Positions 53,912-62,570 of a stretch of DNA of 64,000 bases are shown in pieces. The position numbers and the translations under genes are program-made. The stretch is taken from NCBI RefSeq assembly GCF_026340565.1, contig NZ_JAPEPB010000002.1, positions 434,001-498,000 on the forward strand, given 5' to 3'. Origin of the DNA: Kitasatospora sp. NBC_01287 (GTDB taxonomy: Bacteria; Actinomycetota; Actinomycetes; Streptomycetales; Streptomycetaceae). Positions within the stretch are counted from its first letter, which is position 1, and each line of letters begins with the position of its first letter. Under the pieces are notes generated by a model. It did no database searches. It was not told the DNA's origin and saw nothing but the letters and a program-made list of their open reading frames with translations.

Positions 53912-54753
53912 CTACGTGAGTCGGACCGGTGCGGGCCGCTCTGGCGCGGCGGAGCGCGCGAGCACGGCCGCCGGTAGGCGGAACGTTTCTGCAAGAGGGG
54001 TGGAGGGCAACGCAATGGCGGGGCCTCCACCTTCACCGACCTCCCGCTGAAGGGCAGCCGCGAAGGGGTTCCCGTCGGCGGGCCTTCGGGCGCGCTTGGC
54101 GTACGGGCGCGGGTACGGGGTCGGCTTCTCGACCGCGCGGGGGTTCTTGGCGGCCTTGGCGATCTGGACGTGGGTGAGCGCCTGGACGGCGTCCACCAAG
54201 TCGGCCAGGACGTAGGTCCGCGCGTCCCAGCCCAGGGCCTCACGGCCGCCGCGCATCGCCGCCAGCGTCGCCGAGTCGTCGGGGAGCGTCCCGATCAGGG
54301 CCAGGATCAAGCGCGCGGAGTGCCGGCCCCGGACCCAGTCCAGGACGTCCACGCCGCAGTAGCGGCGCAGGTCGGCGGTGATCTCCGCGCCGTGCTTGTC
54401 CAGCAGCCTGATCAGGCCGAGGCTTCCCCCGGCGCGGCCTGCTCCATCCACCGCTCCACCACGGTCATGGTCTGCTCCAGCGGCAGGGCGTCCACGGACT
54501 CCCGCATCCGCTTCTTGTCGGAGGCGACCGCGACCAGCAGCGCGGACATGGCGTCGATGCGGCGCTCGTTGCTGACCTTCTCGGACTGCATGACGTCCAT
54601 CAGCGCCATCGCGGCCTTGAGGTCGGAGCCCGGCAGGGCCTCGATACGGCGCAGGCGCAGCGGCTTGCCGCCCTTGGCGACGAACTTCAGGCCCTTACCC
54701 GCGTGCTTGCGGTCGGCCTCGGCTTGAAGGTCGGCGAAGTCCAGAGTGGTAAT
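53912..54753 (-). CDS. tail assembly chaperone GT (programmed -1 frameshift product)
   Basis: The longer chaperone, produced by -1 slip at the heptamer GGGGGAA (plus-strand 54424-54430), where zero-frame ccg-ggg-gaa shifts to gcc-ggg-gga. The -1 frame is open from the slip to 53912, adding 170 residues (GSLGLIRLLDKHGAE, ARLILALIGTLPDDSATL, PTPYPRPYAKRAR). Total 280 aa. The G/GT pair before the tape measure is standard for lambda-type tails. Unusual: the start codon is the ATT shared with G. Confidence 0.85.
54412..54753 (-). CDS. tail assembly chaperone G, ATT start
   Basis: Zero-frame chaperone of 113 aa ending TGA at 54412-54414. Reads TTLDFADLQAEADRKH, RRIEALPGSDLKAAMALMDVMQ and MTVVERWMEQAAPGEASA. 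No ATG, GTG or TTG between an in-frame TAG (54759) and the Met at 54609; GGAGAG sits 7 nt before ATT at 54753. The same low-frequency frameshift gives the GT form. Confidence 0.75.
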   Translation of the reverse strand: MTTLDFADLQAEADRKHAGKGLKFVAKGGKPLRLRRIEALPGSDLKAAMALMDVMQSEKVSNERRIDAMSALLVAVASDKKRMRESVDALPLEQTMTVVERWMEQAAPGEASA

Positions 54754-54791
54754 GGTCTAACTCTCCTAGCGGTCTTGCGGGTTGTGGGGTG

Positions 54792-54823
54792 GAGGAGGCC
54801 CGCCCCGGCGGTTCACGGGGCGG
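54792..54823 (-). terminator. hairpin after the major tail gene
   Basis: Stem gcccgccccg / cggggcgggc with an 8-nt loop (54798-54815 core), between the major tail protein and the chaperone gene. Probably reduces downstream transcription so that the tail tube is made in excess. Confidence 0.6.
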
Positions 54824-54831
54824 GCAGGGGA

Positions 54832-55434
54832 TCAGGCAGCGGGCGGCAGGAGGCCCACGGCCAGGTCGAAGACGGGGCTGACCGTGCCGAGCGGCGCGGA
54901 CTGGTTGAGCGCGACGACGGTTGCCTTCACCGGCATCTCGGTCAGCGCGGCCGGGTCGATCTTCACGGCGTCCGTCCCGATGATGCTGGTCTTCGGGTAG
55001 TGCCACACCACGGCCTTGCCGCCGTCCACCGCGACGATCATCAGCGCGCGGTTCTGCGCGGCGGGACTGCTGGGGATCGAGAAGAACCCCTTCGCGTCCA
55101 GGCCCTTGGGCGTGCCGTAATAGAGCTTGTAGGACTCGGCGGTGAAGTCCTCCAGGTTGATCGTCACCGCGTAGGTCTTGCCGGGGTCGGTGGTCTTCAG
55201 GCTCTTGTTCTGCCAGGACCCCAGCACCTCGGGGTCGTCGCCGTCCACGCTCATCTCGATGCCGTTGTCCAGGCTCGTGTTCCCCACGGACTTCCACGTC
55301 AGCCCGGTCGGGCCCCACTTGGACGTGTCCTTCGGGTCGAACCCGGCCTTGAGGTCCGGCGGCGCGGTGCCGGGGTCGGCGACGTAGATGTATCCGGTGC
55401 CCGGTACCAGGACCGGGGCGTCGTCAGCAGCCAA
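54832..55434 (-). CDS. major tail protein
   Basis: A 200-aa protein of the siphovirus tail-tube fold: GTGYIYVADPGTAPPDL, GLTWKSVGNTSLDNGIEMSVDGD, INLEDFTAESYKLYYGT and a final VSPVFDLAVGLLPPA. TTG at 55434 has GGAAGGGAG. Lies directly after the tail terminator gene and before the chaperones, as expected. Confidence 0.85.
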   Translation of the reverse strand: MAADDAPVLVPGTGYIYVADPGTAPPDLKAGFDPKDTSKWGPTGLTWKSVGNTSLDNGIEMSVDGDDPEVLGSWQNKSLKTTDPGKTYAVTINLEDFTAESYKLYYGTPKGLDAKGFFSIPSSPAAQNRALMIVAVDGGKAVVWHYPKTSIIGTDAVKIDPAALTEMPVKATVVALNQSAPLGTVSPVFDLAVGLLPPAA

Positions 55435-55457
55435 GCTGACTCCCTTCCGGCCCTCGC

Positions 55458-55883
55458 TCAGCGGGGCCTTGTAGCGATCATGTAGTTGGCCGAGAACCGG
55501 TAGAAGTCCACCTGGGCCTCGGTCATCGGGTCCGTGGTCATGAACGGACCCGTGGCTTCACGGAAGTGGGACAGGTAGCCGTCGGCGTTGCCCCACTGGT
55601 CGCGGGTCAGGCGCACCAGGCCGGCGCGGGCGCGCCGCGCCAGCAGGGAGGCGTCCGCGCGGGCGGTGGCGTAGGTCTGGACGGTGAACATGCCCTCGTC
55701 GATGAAGCGCCTGTCCTTCATCACGCCGCCGACGCGGCGTGCGATGACCAGTCCGCCGGCCTGGCGCAGCGCGAGCTGCCAGTCGGTGGGCAGGTAGACC
55801 GCGCACCGGTAGCCGGGCAGCGCGGTGCGCAGGGCCTCCATGACGATCCGCTCCGAGTCGGGCATCAGGAACGGCTCGCTCAC
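55458..55883 (-). CDS. tail terminator / minor head-tail protein
   Basis: A 141-aa protein (PDSERIVMEALRTALPG, YLPTDWQLALRQAGGLVIAR, DGYLSHFREATGPFMTTDP). GTG at 55883 in a GTGA overlap (an in-frame GTG at 55886 is possible). Position between the gp10-like protein and the tail tube fits the tail-completion/terminator role. Confidence 0.65.
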   Translation of the reverse strand: MSEPFLMPDSERIVMEALRTALPGYRCAVYLPTDWQLALRQAGGLVIARRVGGVMKDRRFIDEGMFTVQTYATARADASLLARRARAGLVRLTRDQWGNADGYLSHFREATGPFMTTDPMTEAQVDFYRFSANYMIATRPR

Positions 55884-56167
55884 CACAGGGCGGCCTCCAT
55901 CGCGTGGATGCCGTCCACGTGGCGACCGGCGCGGTGGTTGAAGCCGCCCCAGTTCTTGTGAGCGGCCAACGGGTCCTCGTTGACGATGGCGTAGCCCTTG
56001 GCGTGCCGCGTCACCCTGAGACCGGCGATGAACTCGCCGGTGTCGATGTGGAGTGCGGCTTTCGCGGTGATGCGGGCCTTGCGCTCCTCGGCCTCCAGCT
56101 TGAGGGCGCCCATCACGCCGGGGAGAGCGGCGATCATGGCGTCACAGTCCGGTCGGATCTCCACCAC
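55880..56167 (-). CDS. HK97 gp10-like protein
   Basis: A 95-aa protein (DAMIAALPGVMGALKLEAEERKARITAKAALHIDTGEF, HKNWGGFNHRAGRHVDGIHAMEAAL). Matches the shape of phage head-tail joining HK97 gp10-type proteins. GTG at 56167, overlapping the upstream gene by 26 nt. Confidence 0.6.
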   Translation of the reverse strand: MVEIRPDCDAMIAALPGVMGALKLEAEERKARITAKAALHIDTGEFIAGLRVTRHAKGYAIVNEDPLAAHKNWGGFNHRAGRHVDGIHAMEAALW

Positions 56168-56531
56168 TCTGCCCGCCTCCCTCCACGATGACGGTGACGA
56201 ACCGCATGCGGTCGGAAGCGCCGTGGTGGGCGCGCGGGGCGTCCACCACGGCCCACCGCGTCCCGGGGTCGCCCTCGTCCGCGAAGGAGACGGCCGACCA
56301 CTTGTCGAGCACGGTCTCCGGGGGGAAGACGATCTTGCGGCGGATCGGCGGGGACCAGCCGACCTGAGCGCCGACCGGGGCCCGCCAACCGGCGGCGTCG
56401 CCGACCGGCTGGACCCACGCCGAGTAGGTGGTGCTGGTCCCGGTGGCCGGCCGCCGGTCGCCGTAGCCGTCCGCGACCATCCGGACGGTGTGGACGGTGA
56501 CGCGGGTTCGGCCCCGCTCCAGCAGGCTCAC
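56142..56531 (-). CDS. head-tail connector/stopper protein
   Basis: A 129-aa protein starting GTG 56531 in a GTGA overlap. Beta-rich (RVTVHTVRMVADGYGDRRPATGT, WVQPVGDAAGWRAPVGAQVGW, RRKIVFPPETVLD). Usual position and fold of a head-completion stopper. Assigned mostly by position. Confidence 0.6.
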   Translation of the reverse strand: MSLLERGRTRVTVHTVRMVADGYGDRRPATGTSTTYSAWVQPVGDAAGWRAPVGAQVGWSPPIRRKIVFPPETVLDKWSAVSFADEGDPGTRWAVVDAPRAHHGASDRMRFVTVIVEGGGQSGGDPTGL

Positions 56532-56956
56532 GTGAGCCCCCAGGAGTCTTCGGGGTCGGGGTAGGGGTAGCCGGTGCGCAGGCCGCGCGAGGCCACCGAG
56601 CGGCGGCCGTTCACGGACTTCAGACCCCCGCGGCCTGACACCCTGTCGATCAGAGTCTGTTCGCCCCGGGTCAGGGCAAGTCCCATCGGCGTGCCGTCCG
56701 GCATGCGGTAGGAGACCTCTCCGGCCTGCTCCTGCACGTACCCCTCGGGGTTGCGGAACCGGCGGTCGGCGACGGCCAGGGCCAGCGTGCGGATCACCGG
56801 AGGGTGGCGCTGCGGGGACCACGCGGGGTGGCCCTGCGCGGCGATCACCCAGAAGGCGTCTTCGAGCGCGGCGTTCGCCCGCTCCCACTCCGGCGTACCG
56901 GACGCGGGGGCGGGCTTGCCCAGGCGCTTGAAGAGGTCGGCGACTTCGAGCGCCAC
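56528..56956 (-). CDS. head-tail adaptor/connector
   Basis: A 142-aa protein: ALEVADLFKRLGKPAPASG, AALEDAFWVIAAQGHP and RTLALAVADRRFRNPEGY. It follows the coat gene and fits the gp15-like adaptor by order. GTG at 56956 with AAGGGG upstream. Confidence 0.65.
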   Translation of the reverse strand: MALEVADLFKRLGKPAPASGTPEWERANAALEDAFWVIAAQGHPAWSPQRHPPVIRTLALAVADRRFRNPEGYVQEQAGEVSYRMPDGTPMGLALTRGEQTLIDRVSGRGGLKSVNGRRSVASRGLRTGYPYPDPEDSWGLT

Positions 56957-56965
56957 GAGGTCCCC

Positions 56966-57991
56966 TTACTTGGCGGGGACGGCGGTCGGCTCGCCGGTGA
57001 AGGTGAGGCGGATGCCCCGGACCTTGACGAGGTTCTTCGGGTCCTGCCAGTTGGTCTCGTTCTTCTTCAGGTCGGTGACCAGGGTCGCACCCCAGTAGGA
57101 CGACAGGAACGAACGCTCCATCGCGGCACCCGAGTTGTAGTCCTTGATCCAGCGCAGCGCGAAGCCGTCGGCCGACTGCCGGCCACCCTTCGCGGACTCG
57201 GGCACGCCCGGCGCACCGGAGACGAGCTGAATGGCGGAGCGGTGGAAGGCGTAGACGCCGAGCGGGGCGAGCACGTCGTTCGTGGACTCCACGATGTCGA
57301 AGCCGTACAGGTTGCCGATGGTGGCCTGTCGCAGCGCGGCACCGCCGTTGGCGGACTCGTTGGCCTTGGTGATGTTCGGGTCGTTCAGGAGGTAGTACGC
57401 GGCCTCGGAGCCGACCACGGCGGTACGGCCCTCGGCGGGGATGTTCTCCTTGTTGAGCTGCACGCGCAGGCGCGCCAGGCTCTTGCGGATCATCTGGCCG
57501 GCCTGCTCGTCGCCGGTAGCCTTGGTGAGATCGACCGGGATCTTCGCGGCGGCGGCCACGTCCGGGAACTCGTTCATCGCCGAGGCGACCTTGTCCTCAA
57601 GGCGCTCGGTGATGGAATCGACCTGCGGCACCATGACCTGCTCGCCGAAGCTGAGCAGGTCGAGTGAGAGCTCAGCGTCGGACAGGTCCACTGCCGAGTA
57701 GGCGTGGGTGTCGAGCTTGACGGTCAGGAGACCTTCGTTCAGGTTCTCCGACTGAATCCAGGTGCTGGCGTCGTTGAACTTGCGCTTGGCGTCGATCCGC
57801 TCCTCCGCGCCCTTCAGGCGGGCGGGGCGGCGGATGTTGATGACCTGGCCGGTGGCGTTGACGAACTCGTCCGCCGAGCGGCGGTCGAACTTGTGGGCCA
57901 GGGTGACGGTGTCCTTCAGGTTGGCGATGGCCTGGAGGACGAGCTTGTCGGGGTTCTGGAAGGCGTTGGCACGGGTGGTGTTGAGAGAGAT
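56966..57991 (-). CDS. major capsid protein, P22-like coat family, ATC start
   Basis: A 341-aa coat protein (LNTTRANAFQNPDKLVLQAIANL, DEFVNATGQVINIRRPARL, LSFGEQVMVPQVDSITERLEDKVASAMNEF) of the P22-type fold. The frame runs unbroken from an ATC at 57991 to 56966; there is no ATG, GTG or TTG before residue 101. GAGGA sits exactly 8 nt before the ATC. The most abundant protein of the virion starting at ATC is unexpected. Confidence 0.85.
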   Translation of the reverse strand: MSLNTTRANAFQNPDKLVLQAIANLKDTVTLAHKFDRRSADEFVNATGQVINIRRPARLKGAEERIDAKRKFNDASTWIQSENLNEGLLTVKLDTHAYSAVDLSDAELSLDLLSFGEQVMVPQVDSITERLEDKVASAMNEFPDVAAAAKIPVDLTKATGDEQAGQMIRKSLARLRVQLNKENIPAEGRTAVVGSEAAYYLLNDPNITKANESANGGAALRQATIGNLYGFDIVESTNDVLAPLGVYAFHRSAIQLVSGAPGVPESAKGGRQSADGFALRWIKDYNSGAAMERSFLSSYWGATLVTDLKKNETNWQDPKNLVKVRGIRLTFTGEPTAVPAK

Positions 57992-58022
57992 GGCGCTGAT
58001 CCTCGGGAAGACGGAAGGCCGC

Positions 58023-58048
58023 CCCGGGACGGGACGGCCTCAGTGGCG
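58023..58048 (-). terminator. hairpin after scaffold, before coat
   Basis: Weak hairpin gaggccgtcccg / cgggacggcctc around 58010-58040 between the scaffold stop and the coat start. Could tune the ratio of scaffold to coat. Confidence 0.4.
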
Positions 58049-58064
58049 GGGTGGGCGGGGTGGG

Positions 58065-58583
58065 TCAGATGCCGAAGCGCCGCTGTCGCAGCTTCTCGGC
58101 CAGACCCTTGTACGGGTCGGGCTCGGCGTGCGGGGTCAGCCCGCCCGCGCCCAGCAGCGGCTTCGGCGCGGCGACCGTGGCCAGGGCCTCCGCGTGCTGG
58201 CGGATGGCAGCCTCGTCACCGCCCTGGACCAGGGCGGCCAGGACCGGCGGCAGCGCGTACTCGGCGGCGATCCGGTCGCGAAGGGCCTGCTCCTGGAGCT
58301 GGGCCACCTGTGCGCGCAGCTCGTCCGCCTCGACCCCGGCCTCGTTCGAGCGCTCGCGGGTCGCGGTCAGGTCGGCCTGCATCTTCTCGTAGAGCGCCCG
58401 GTAGTCCGGCTTAGCGGGCTTCGGGACGGCGCTCTCCTCGCCGACCTCCGGAGCCGGGGCCTCCGGGGCCGGGGCCTCCGGGGCCGGGGCCTCCGGGGCC
58501 GGGGTGGCCGGCGGGGTGGCCGGGTTGACCACGCCGCCGGGGATCGCCTCGGCCGGGGTGGGGGTCTCGTGCTGCTCGGACAT
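58065..58583 (-). CDS. capsid scaffolding protein
   Basis: A 172-aa scaffold candidate: an Ala/Pro/Glu-rich N-terminus with the unit APEAPAPE repeated three times, an acidic spacer (VGEESAVPKP), then a coiled-coil (ALYEKMQADLTATRERSNEAGVEADELRAQVAQLQEQ) and a positively charged C-terminus (EKLRQRRFG) for coat binding. Upstream of the coat gene as expected. ATG at 58583 with AGGAGAGA. Confidence 0.75.
   Translation of the reverse strand: MSEQHETPTPAEAIPGGVVNPATPPATPAPEAPAPEAPAPEAPAPEVGEESAVPKPAKPDYRALYEKMQADLTATRERSNEAGVEADELRAQVAQLQEQALRDRIAAEYALPPVLAALVQGGDEAAIRQHAEALATVAAPKPLLGAGGLTPHAEPDPYKGLAEKLRQRRFGI
58447..58500. repeat. 15-bp tandem repeat in scaffold gene
   Basis: Three copies of ggggcctccggggcc-type units code for the APEAP repeats of the scaffold N-terminus. 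Replication slippage in coding DNA. Confidence 0.7.
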
Positions 58584-58590
58584 CTCTCTC

Positions 58591-59481
58591 CTAGGTCTTG
58601 GTGTAGTAGGCGCGCCAGTCGGCCAGCGAGCCCCCGCCGAACTCCCGCCACATCCGGGCGAAGCTCGTGTTGGCGTCGGGGAGTTGGTACCGGCGGGAGA
58701 AGATCGGGACGGCCTGGCAGTGGCAGTGCGGGTGCGCGCCGAACGCGGCCGTCCGCTTGGACTTGTAGACCGCGCCGCGCGCGGCCATCAGCGCGCAGAA
58801 GTAGCAGGGTGAGCCCTCGGTGGCGCGGTAGTAGCCGATCGCCCCGGGGTCGTTCTGCAGCGCGTTGTGGATCATGTCCCGGCCGCCGTCCTGGACGATC
58901 TGCCCGCCCGCCCCGGAGCCGGCCGTCTTCAGCGACTCCAGGAAATCCCGCTCCCAGGCGATCAGCGCGGGGTCGTCCAGCGCGGCCGAGCCCTCCCGGC
59001 CGGGGCGCTCCCGCTCGTGCTTGGCCACCCGGTCGGCGACCTGCTGGCGGAACGTCTCCGCAGCCCGCTCGGCTTCGCGCCCGATGTCCTCGGCGGGGAA
59101 GGGGTTGCGGGTGTCCACGGGCAGGGGCTCGCGCGCCCCGGTGCCGGTCCGCTTGCCCGTGGCGCGGTTGAAGTCGGCCCACAGGGAGCCGAGCGAGGCG
59201 CCCGGGCGGTAGCCGGGGCCGCCGATCACGCGGCCGGTCTCCAGCGCGCGGACCAGCCGGTAGAAGGCGATCGACAGCGTCCGGGAGGCCACCGCGGATT
59301 CGCGGATCGCCGCTTGGTACTGCGTGCTGAGCTCGGTCAGCGAGGTGGCCAGTTCGCGGGCCTCGACGGCGGTCAGGATCTCCGCCCAGCGGGCGGAGAA
59401 CTCAGCGGCCAGCGCTTCCTGCGCGAGCTGGTACGCGGCCACTGCCCGAAGGATCTCGGCTGCTCTGGGAGTCCACGCCAC
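58591..59481 (-). CDS. MuF-like capsid maturation protein
   Basis: A 296-aa phage minor head protein of the SPP1 gp7/MuF group: helical N-terminus (IRAVAAYQLAQEALAAEFSARW), and a C-terminal zinc-type motif CYFCALMAARGAVYKSK and HPHCHCQAVPI. It overlaps the 3' end of the portal gene by 80 nt. GTG at 59481. May carry DNA-ejection or maturation functions. Confidence 0.82.
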   Translation of the reverse strand: MAWTPRAAEILRAVAAYQLAQEALAAEFSARWAEILTAVEARELATSLTELSTQYQAAIRESAVASRTLSIAFYRLVRALETGRVIGGPGYRPGASLGSLWADFNRATGKRTGTGAREPLPVDTRNPFPAEDIGREAERAAETFRQQVADRVAKHERERPGREGSAALDDPALIAWERDFLESLKTAGSGAGGQIVQDGGRDMIHNALQNDPGAIGYYRATEGSPCYFCALMAARGAVYKSKRTAAFGAHPHCHCQAVPIFSRRYQLPDANTSFARMWREFGGGSLADWRAYYTKT

Positions 59482-60859
59482 CGGCCGCCTCCTTCTGCTT
59501 CAGGGCCTCGGCTTCGGCGGCCTCCGCCTTGCGGGCGGCTTCCTCGGCGGCCTTCACCGCCTCGTCAATGTCCGCCTGGGAGAAGCCCGGGATCTTGCGG
59601 AGTGCGACCGACAACGGGACGCCCTGCTGCATGAGCTTGACCATGGCGTCGGCGGCCTGCGCGAGGCTGCGGGTGGACTTCTCTGCCCACTCGACCTGGC
59701 TCTCGTCCTGCTCCGTCTCGCCCCGGCCGGCCACGGTGGCGCACAGCCGGAACACCGACTCCCACGACTCGCCCAGCGAGTCCTGAAGGGAGCCCAACAT
59801 CCGCTTGAACGAGGTCTCGGCGGCGGCCAGGGCATCAGCCGAGAGGTTCACCAGGCTGGCCCCGGCAAGGTAGTGCGGCGGCACATCCGCCAGCGAGCTG
59901 ATCTCCTCGATCGTCTGGCGACGGGAGGCCATCAGATCGCCGGTCGGCATCGCCGGGAGCTGCCCGAACGAGGCGTCGGAGTTGGGGGCCATCAGCAGCG
60001 TGGACGGGTCCAGGCTCGGCACGTCGTAGACCGGCTCACCGCTCTCCGGATCGCGCACCGGGTCACCCGTCTCCGGGTCAAGTCGCTCGGACGGGGCGAG
60101 GCCCGTCGCGTAGCGGATCGCGTGGGCGCCCCAGTGCTGATTGAGCAGCAGGCTCAGCGTCTGCTGGTTGAGGCGGTCCTGCGAGACGACCAGCGGCTCG
60201 ACCAGGCCGCGGGTGCGGCCCCGAAGGTCAACCGACGGGGAGAAGCGCACCACGGGGCACACGTTCATGCCGTGCGGCTCGGCGGCCAGCACCGCGCTCT
60301 CCGGCTCGGCGTCCAGGTCGATGGTGTACCGCGCGACGTCGTCCCACAGGTAGCCGACAGTGGTGTTCTCGTCGGGCTGCTGCTCGGGGACGTGCAGCGC
60401 GTACACCGGGTACTCGTCCCACGCCGGGTCGGTGTAGACCGCGACGGTGTTGATCGAGTCGTAGGCCCGGATCAGCGGCTCCCTGCGACCCTTGCGCGGG
60501 TCGGGGGTGACCACGGCGTAGGCCGCACCGGAGGTGAGGGCAGCACGGTGGACGGCGGCCTGCCGCTCGTCCATCCGGTTCTTCTGCCAGTACCGCCACT
60601 CGTAAGCGTTCTCACCCGAACCCGGGCGGCGGAACCCCTGCACCCGCAGGGCGTTCAGCGGCGTCTCGACCACCAGGCCGGTGACGTTCAGGATGGACCG
60701 CTTGACGAGGTCCTTGAACTCCGAGTTGGCCTTGGCCGGCATCCACGGCGCGCGATGCGCTCCGCGGGCGTAGCGGTCCACCAGGTTGAGCCGGTCGAAA
60801 TCGCGGTCGATCAGCTCCTTGGCGTGGCGGGCACGCTGGAGCACGACGGGGAGGGACAT
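59402..60859 (-). CDS. portal protein
   Basis: A 485-aa SPP1/P22-type portal (dodecameric DNA channel). Blocks: NSEFKDLVKRSILNVTGLVVE, EWRYWQKNRMDERQAAVHRAAL, VVSQDRLNQQTLSLLLNQHW and a long C-terminal helical stem region (AADAMVKLMQQGVPLSVALRKI), ending in a charged coiled-coil tail. ATG shares one base with the terminase stop (TGATG). Confidence 0.92.
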   Translation of the reverse strand: MSLPVVLQRARHAKELIDRDFDRLNLVDRYARGAHRAPWMPAKANSEFKDLVKRSILNVTGLVVETPLNALRVQGFRRPGSGENAYEWRYWQKNRMDERQAAVHRAALTSGAAYAVVTPDPRKGRREPLIRAYDSINTVAVYTDPAWDEYPVYALHVPEQQPDENTTVGYLWDDVARYTIDLDAEPESAVLAAEPHGMNVCPVVRFSPSVDLRGRTRGLVEPLVVSQDRLNQQTLSLLLNQHWGAHAIRYATGLAPSERLDPETGDPVRDPESGEPVYDVPSLDPSTLLMAPNSDASFGQLPAMPTGDLMASRRQTIEEISSLADVPPHYLAGASLVNLSADALAAAETSFKRMLGSLQDSLGESWESVFRLCATVAGRGETEQDESQVEWAEKSTRSLAQAADAMVKLMQQGVPLSVALRKIPGFSQADIDEAVKAAEEAARKAEAAEAEALKQKEAAGGVDSQSSRDPSGSGRVPARAGSAGR

Positions 60860-62508
60860 CAGAACCCTCCTCTGGTCTGGAGCTGTCCGGGGCGTTTGGC
60901 GGGCTTGAGCTTGCCGCTCTCGGTCAGGCGGCGGTGGGCGATCCAGGCGAGCACCATGGCCGCGTACAGGTCCACCTTCAGCTTCGACTCGCGGCTCTCC
61001 TTGCCGAAGGAGAAGCCGTACTGGTTCGGTCGCTTGCGGGCGTTGAGGGTGTGGCGGGTCAGCGAGTAGTCGCGCACGTGCGGCAGGGCCTCGGTCTCGA
61101 TCGCGCCGACCATCGCCATGTGCTCGGTTGTGATCTCGCGCTGGTTGGCGCGCATGTCGAACCCGCACGTGGACTTGCCGCTGGCCTTGATGAGCAGGTG
61201 CTTGCCGTACTTCTCGGACCAGTCGGCGACGTAGCTCTCCCACCCGGCGATGTCCGCGAAGAACGCGGTGACGGTGTACTTCTGGAAGACGTGGGCCACC
61301 ATGTCGTTGACCTCCTGGCCGTCCACTTCCCAGTTCTTGCCGGCCGGGCCGTCGGGCTTCTCCCACAGCGCGAGTTTCTGGACGAGCTTGTCCCGAACGC
61401 GTAGGGCCAGCAGGCCGGTTGAGTCGTCGGTCTTGCCGCCGTCGAAGGCGAGGACGATCCGCTCGCCGGGCTTGATGCCGTCGGCCGGCTCGACTGTGGC
61501 GAGGTCCCAGGTATCGCGGTCCACCAGCGCGTCGTCATGGCTGGAGAGCTGGTTGAGGTACTTGCGGCGGGACTCGTCCTCGGACGTGCTGGCGGACCAG
61601 ATGTCCTTCATCACCCGCTCGGGGTTGATCCAGACCGAGTCGCCCCGGGCGCACAGGATCGCGGCGCGCAGCTGGTCCTCGTCGGCGAGATCGACCCCGG
61701 GCGGGGCCTCCACCGAGTCGTAGTAGATACCGGCGTCGCGGTTGACGCCGTCGCGCTGCTTCTCGAAGGCGTACCACGTGCCTTCGGCGACGCTCTCCTC
61801 GCCGATGACCGGCGCGTTGGTGATCTCCATCGTCCGGCCGGAGACCTTGGTCGCGTTCGGGCGGATCGTTGCCGCCAGGCGCGGGCCGTGGTTGCCCTCG
61901 ACCCAGTGCCACGTCTCGTTCAGCAGCGCGAACGACGGCCGGCCACCCTCGGCGGCGCGGAAGGACGACGCCTTGGCCTCAAGGCGGCACTGGCGGCCGT
62001 CGGTGTCGGTCTGCGAGGCGTAGCAGACCTCCTGGCCGAGCTTGATGGCATACCGGTCGATGGCGGCCGGGGAGAAGATCGTGGCCAGCGCCGACATGGT
62101 GTTGACGTTCTGGCCGGCCGCCGTGGCGAAGATCTGCACCCATGCTTCCTGCGGTGGTCCACCGATCGGCGAGCCGTCGGCGCGGAAGCCGACCAGGCGG
62201 CACGGGCCGACGAACTCCATCGCGGCCACGCTCGCCATCTTCGGGTCCTTGCCCCAGCCCTTGAGGCGGCGCAGGGTGCCGGACTCGTAGCGGAAGGCGC
62301 GGCCCCAGGTCTCGGGGTCGTTGGGGTCCTCGGGTACGGCGTCGTCGCGCAGTTCGTACCAGCGAGCGAGGATGCGGCACTGCTCGGGGGTGTACTTCCA
62401 GTCCGGGCGGAACGCGTGGGCGCTCCAGCGCAGCAGCTCACCCGCGAGCGTGCGGCGGCGGTCGGGGATCTCGTCCGCGATGGTGCGGACCGGCTCGTAG
62501 CGAAGCAG
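60859..62508 (-). CDS. terminase large subunit, CTG start
   Basis: A 549-aa packaging ATPase/nuclease. N-terminal ATPase: a Walker A-like RRLKGWGKDPKMASV near residue 85, downstream Walker B with GEESVAEGTWYAFEK; C-terminal RNase H nuclease with the first Asp in LAFDGGKTDDSTGL and HRRLTESG at the end. Upstream of the next Met (62238) the frame is open to a TGA at 62548. GAGGAGGG lies 5 nt before CTG at 62508, the only near-cognate start that fits. Starting at the internal ATG would delete the Walker A region. Confidence 0.85.
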   Translation of the reverse strand: MLRYEPVRTIADEIPDRRRTLAGELLRWSAHAFRPDWKYTPEQCRILARWYELRDDAVPEDPNDPETWGRAFRYESGTLRRLKGWGKDPKMASVAAMEFVGPCRLVGFRADGSPIGGPPQEAWVQIFATAAGQNVNTMSALATIFSPAAIDRYAIKLGQEVCYASQTDTDGRQCRLEAKASSFRAAEGGRPSFALLNETWHWVEGNHGPRLAATIRPNATKVSGRTMEITNAPVIGEESVAEGTWYAFEKQRDGVNRDAGIYYDSVEAPPGVDLADEDQLRAAILCARGDSVWINPERVMKDIWSASTSEDESRRKYLNQLSSHDDALVDRDTWDLATVEPADGIKPGERIVLAFDGGKTDDSTGLLALRVRDKLVQKLALWEKPDGPAGKNWEVDGQEVNDMVAHVFQKYTVTAFFADIAGWESYVADWSEKYGKHLLIKASGKSTCGFDMRANQREITTEHMAMVGAIETEALPHVRDYSLTRHTLNARKRPNQYGFSFGKESRESKLKVDLYAAMVLAWIAHRRLTESGKLKPAKRPGQLQTRGGF

Positions 62509-62538
62509 CGCGGCCCTCCTCGGTCTGAAATTCGGCGA

Positions 62539-62566
62539 GCCCGGCTGTCAGTTTTGACAGCCGGGC
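62539..62566 (-). terminator. hairpin between the 75-aa gene and terminase
   Basis: Perfect 12-bp stem gcccggctgtca / tgacagccgggc with a 4-nt loop. No T-run on the leftward strand, so possibly an attenuator or RNA-processing structure of the late transcript rather than a terminator. Confidence 0.65.
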
Positions 62567-62570
62567 CCTC

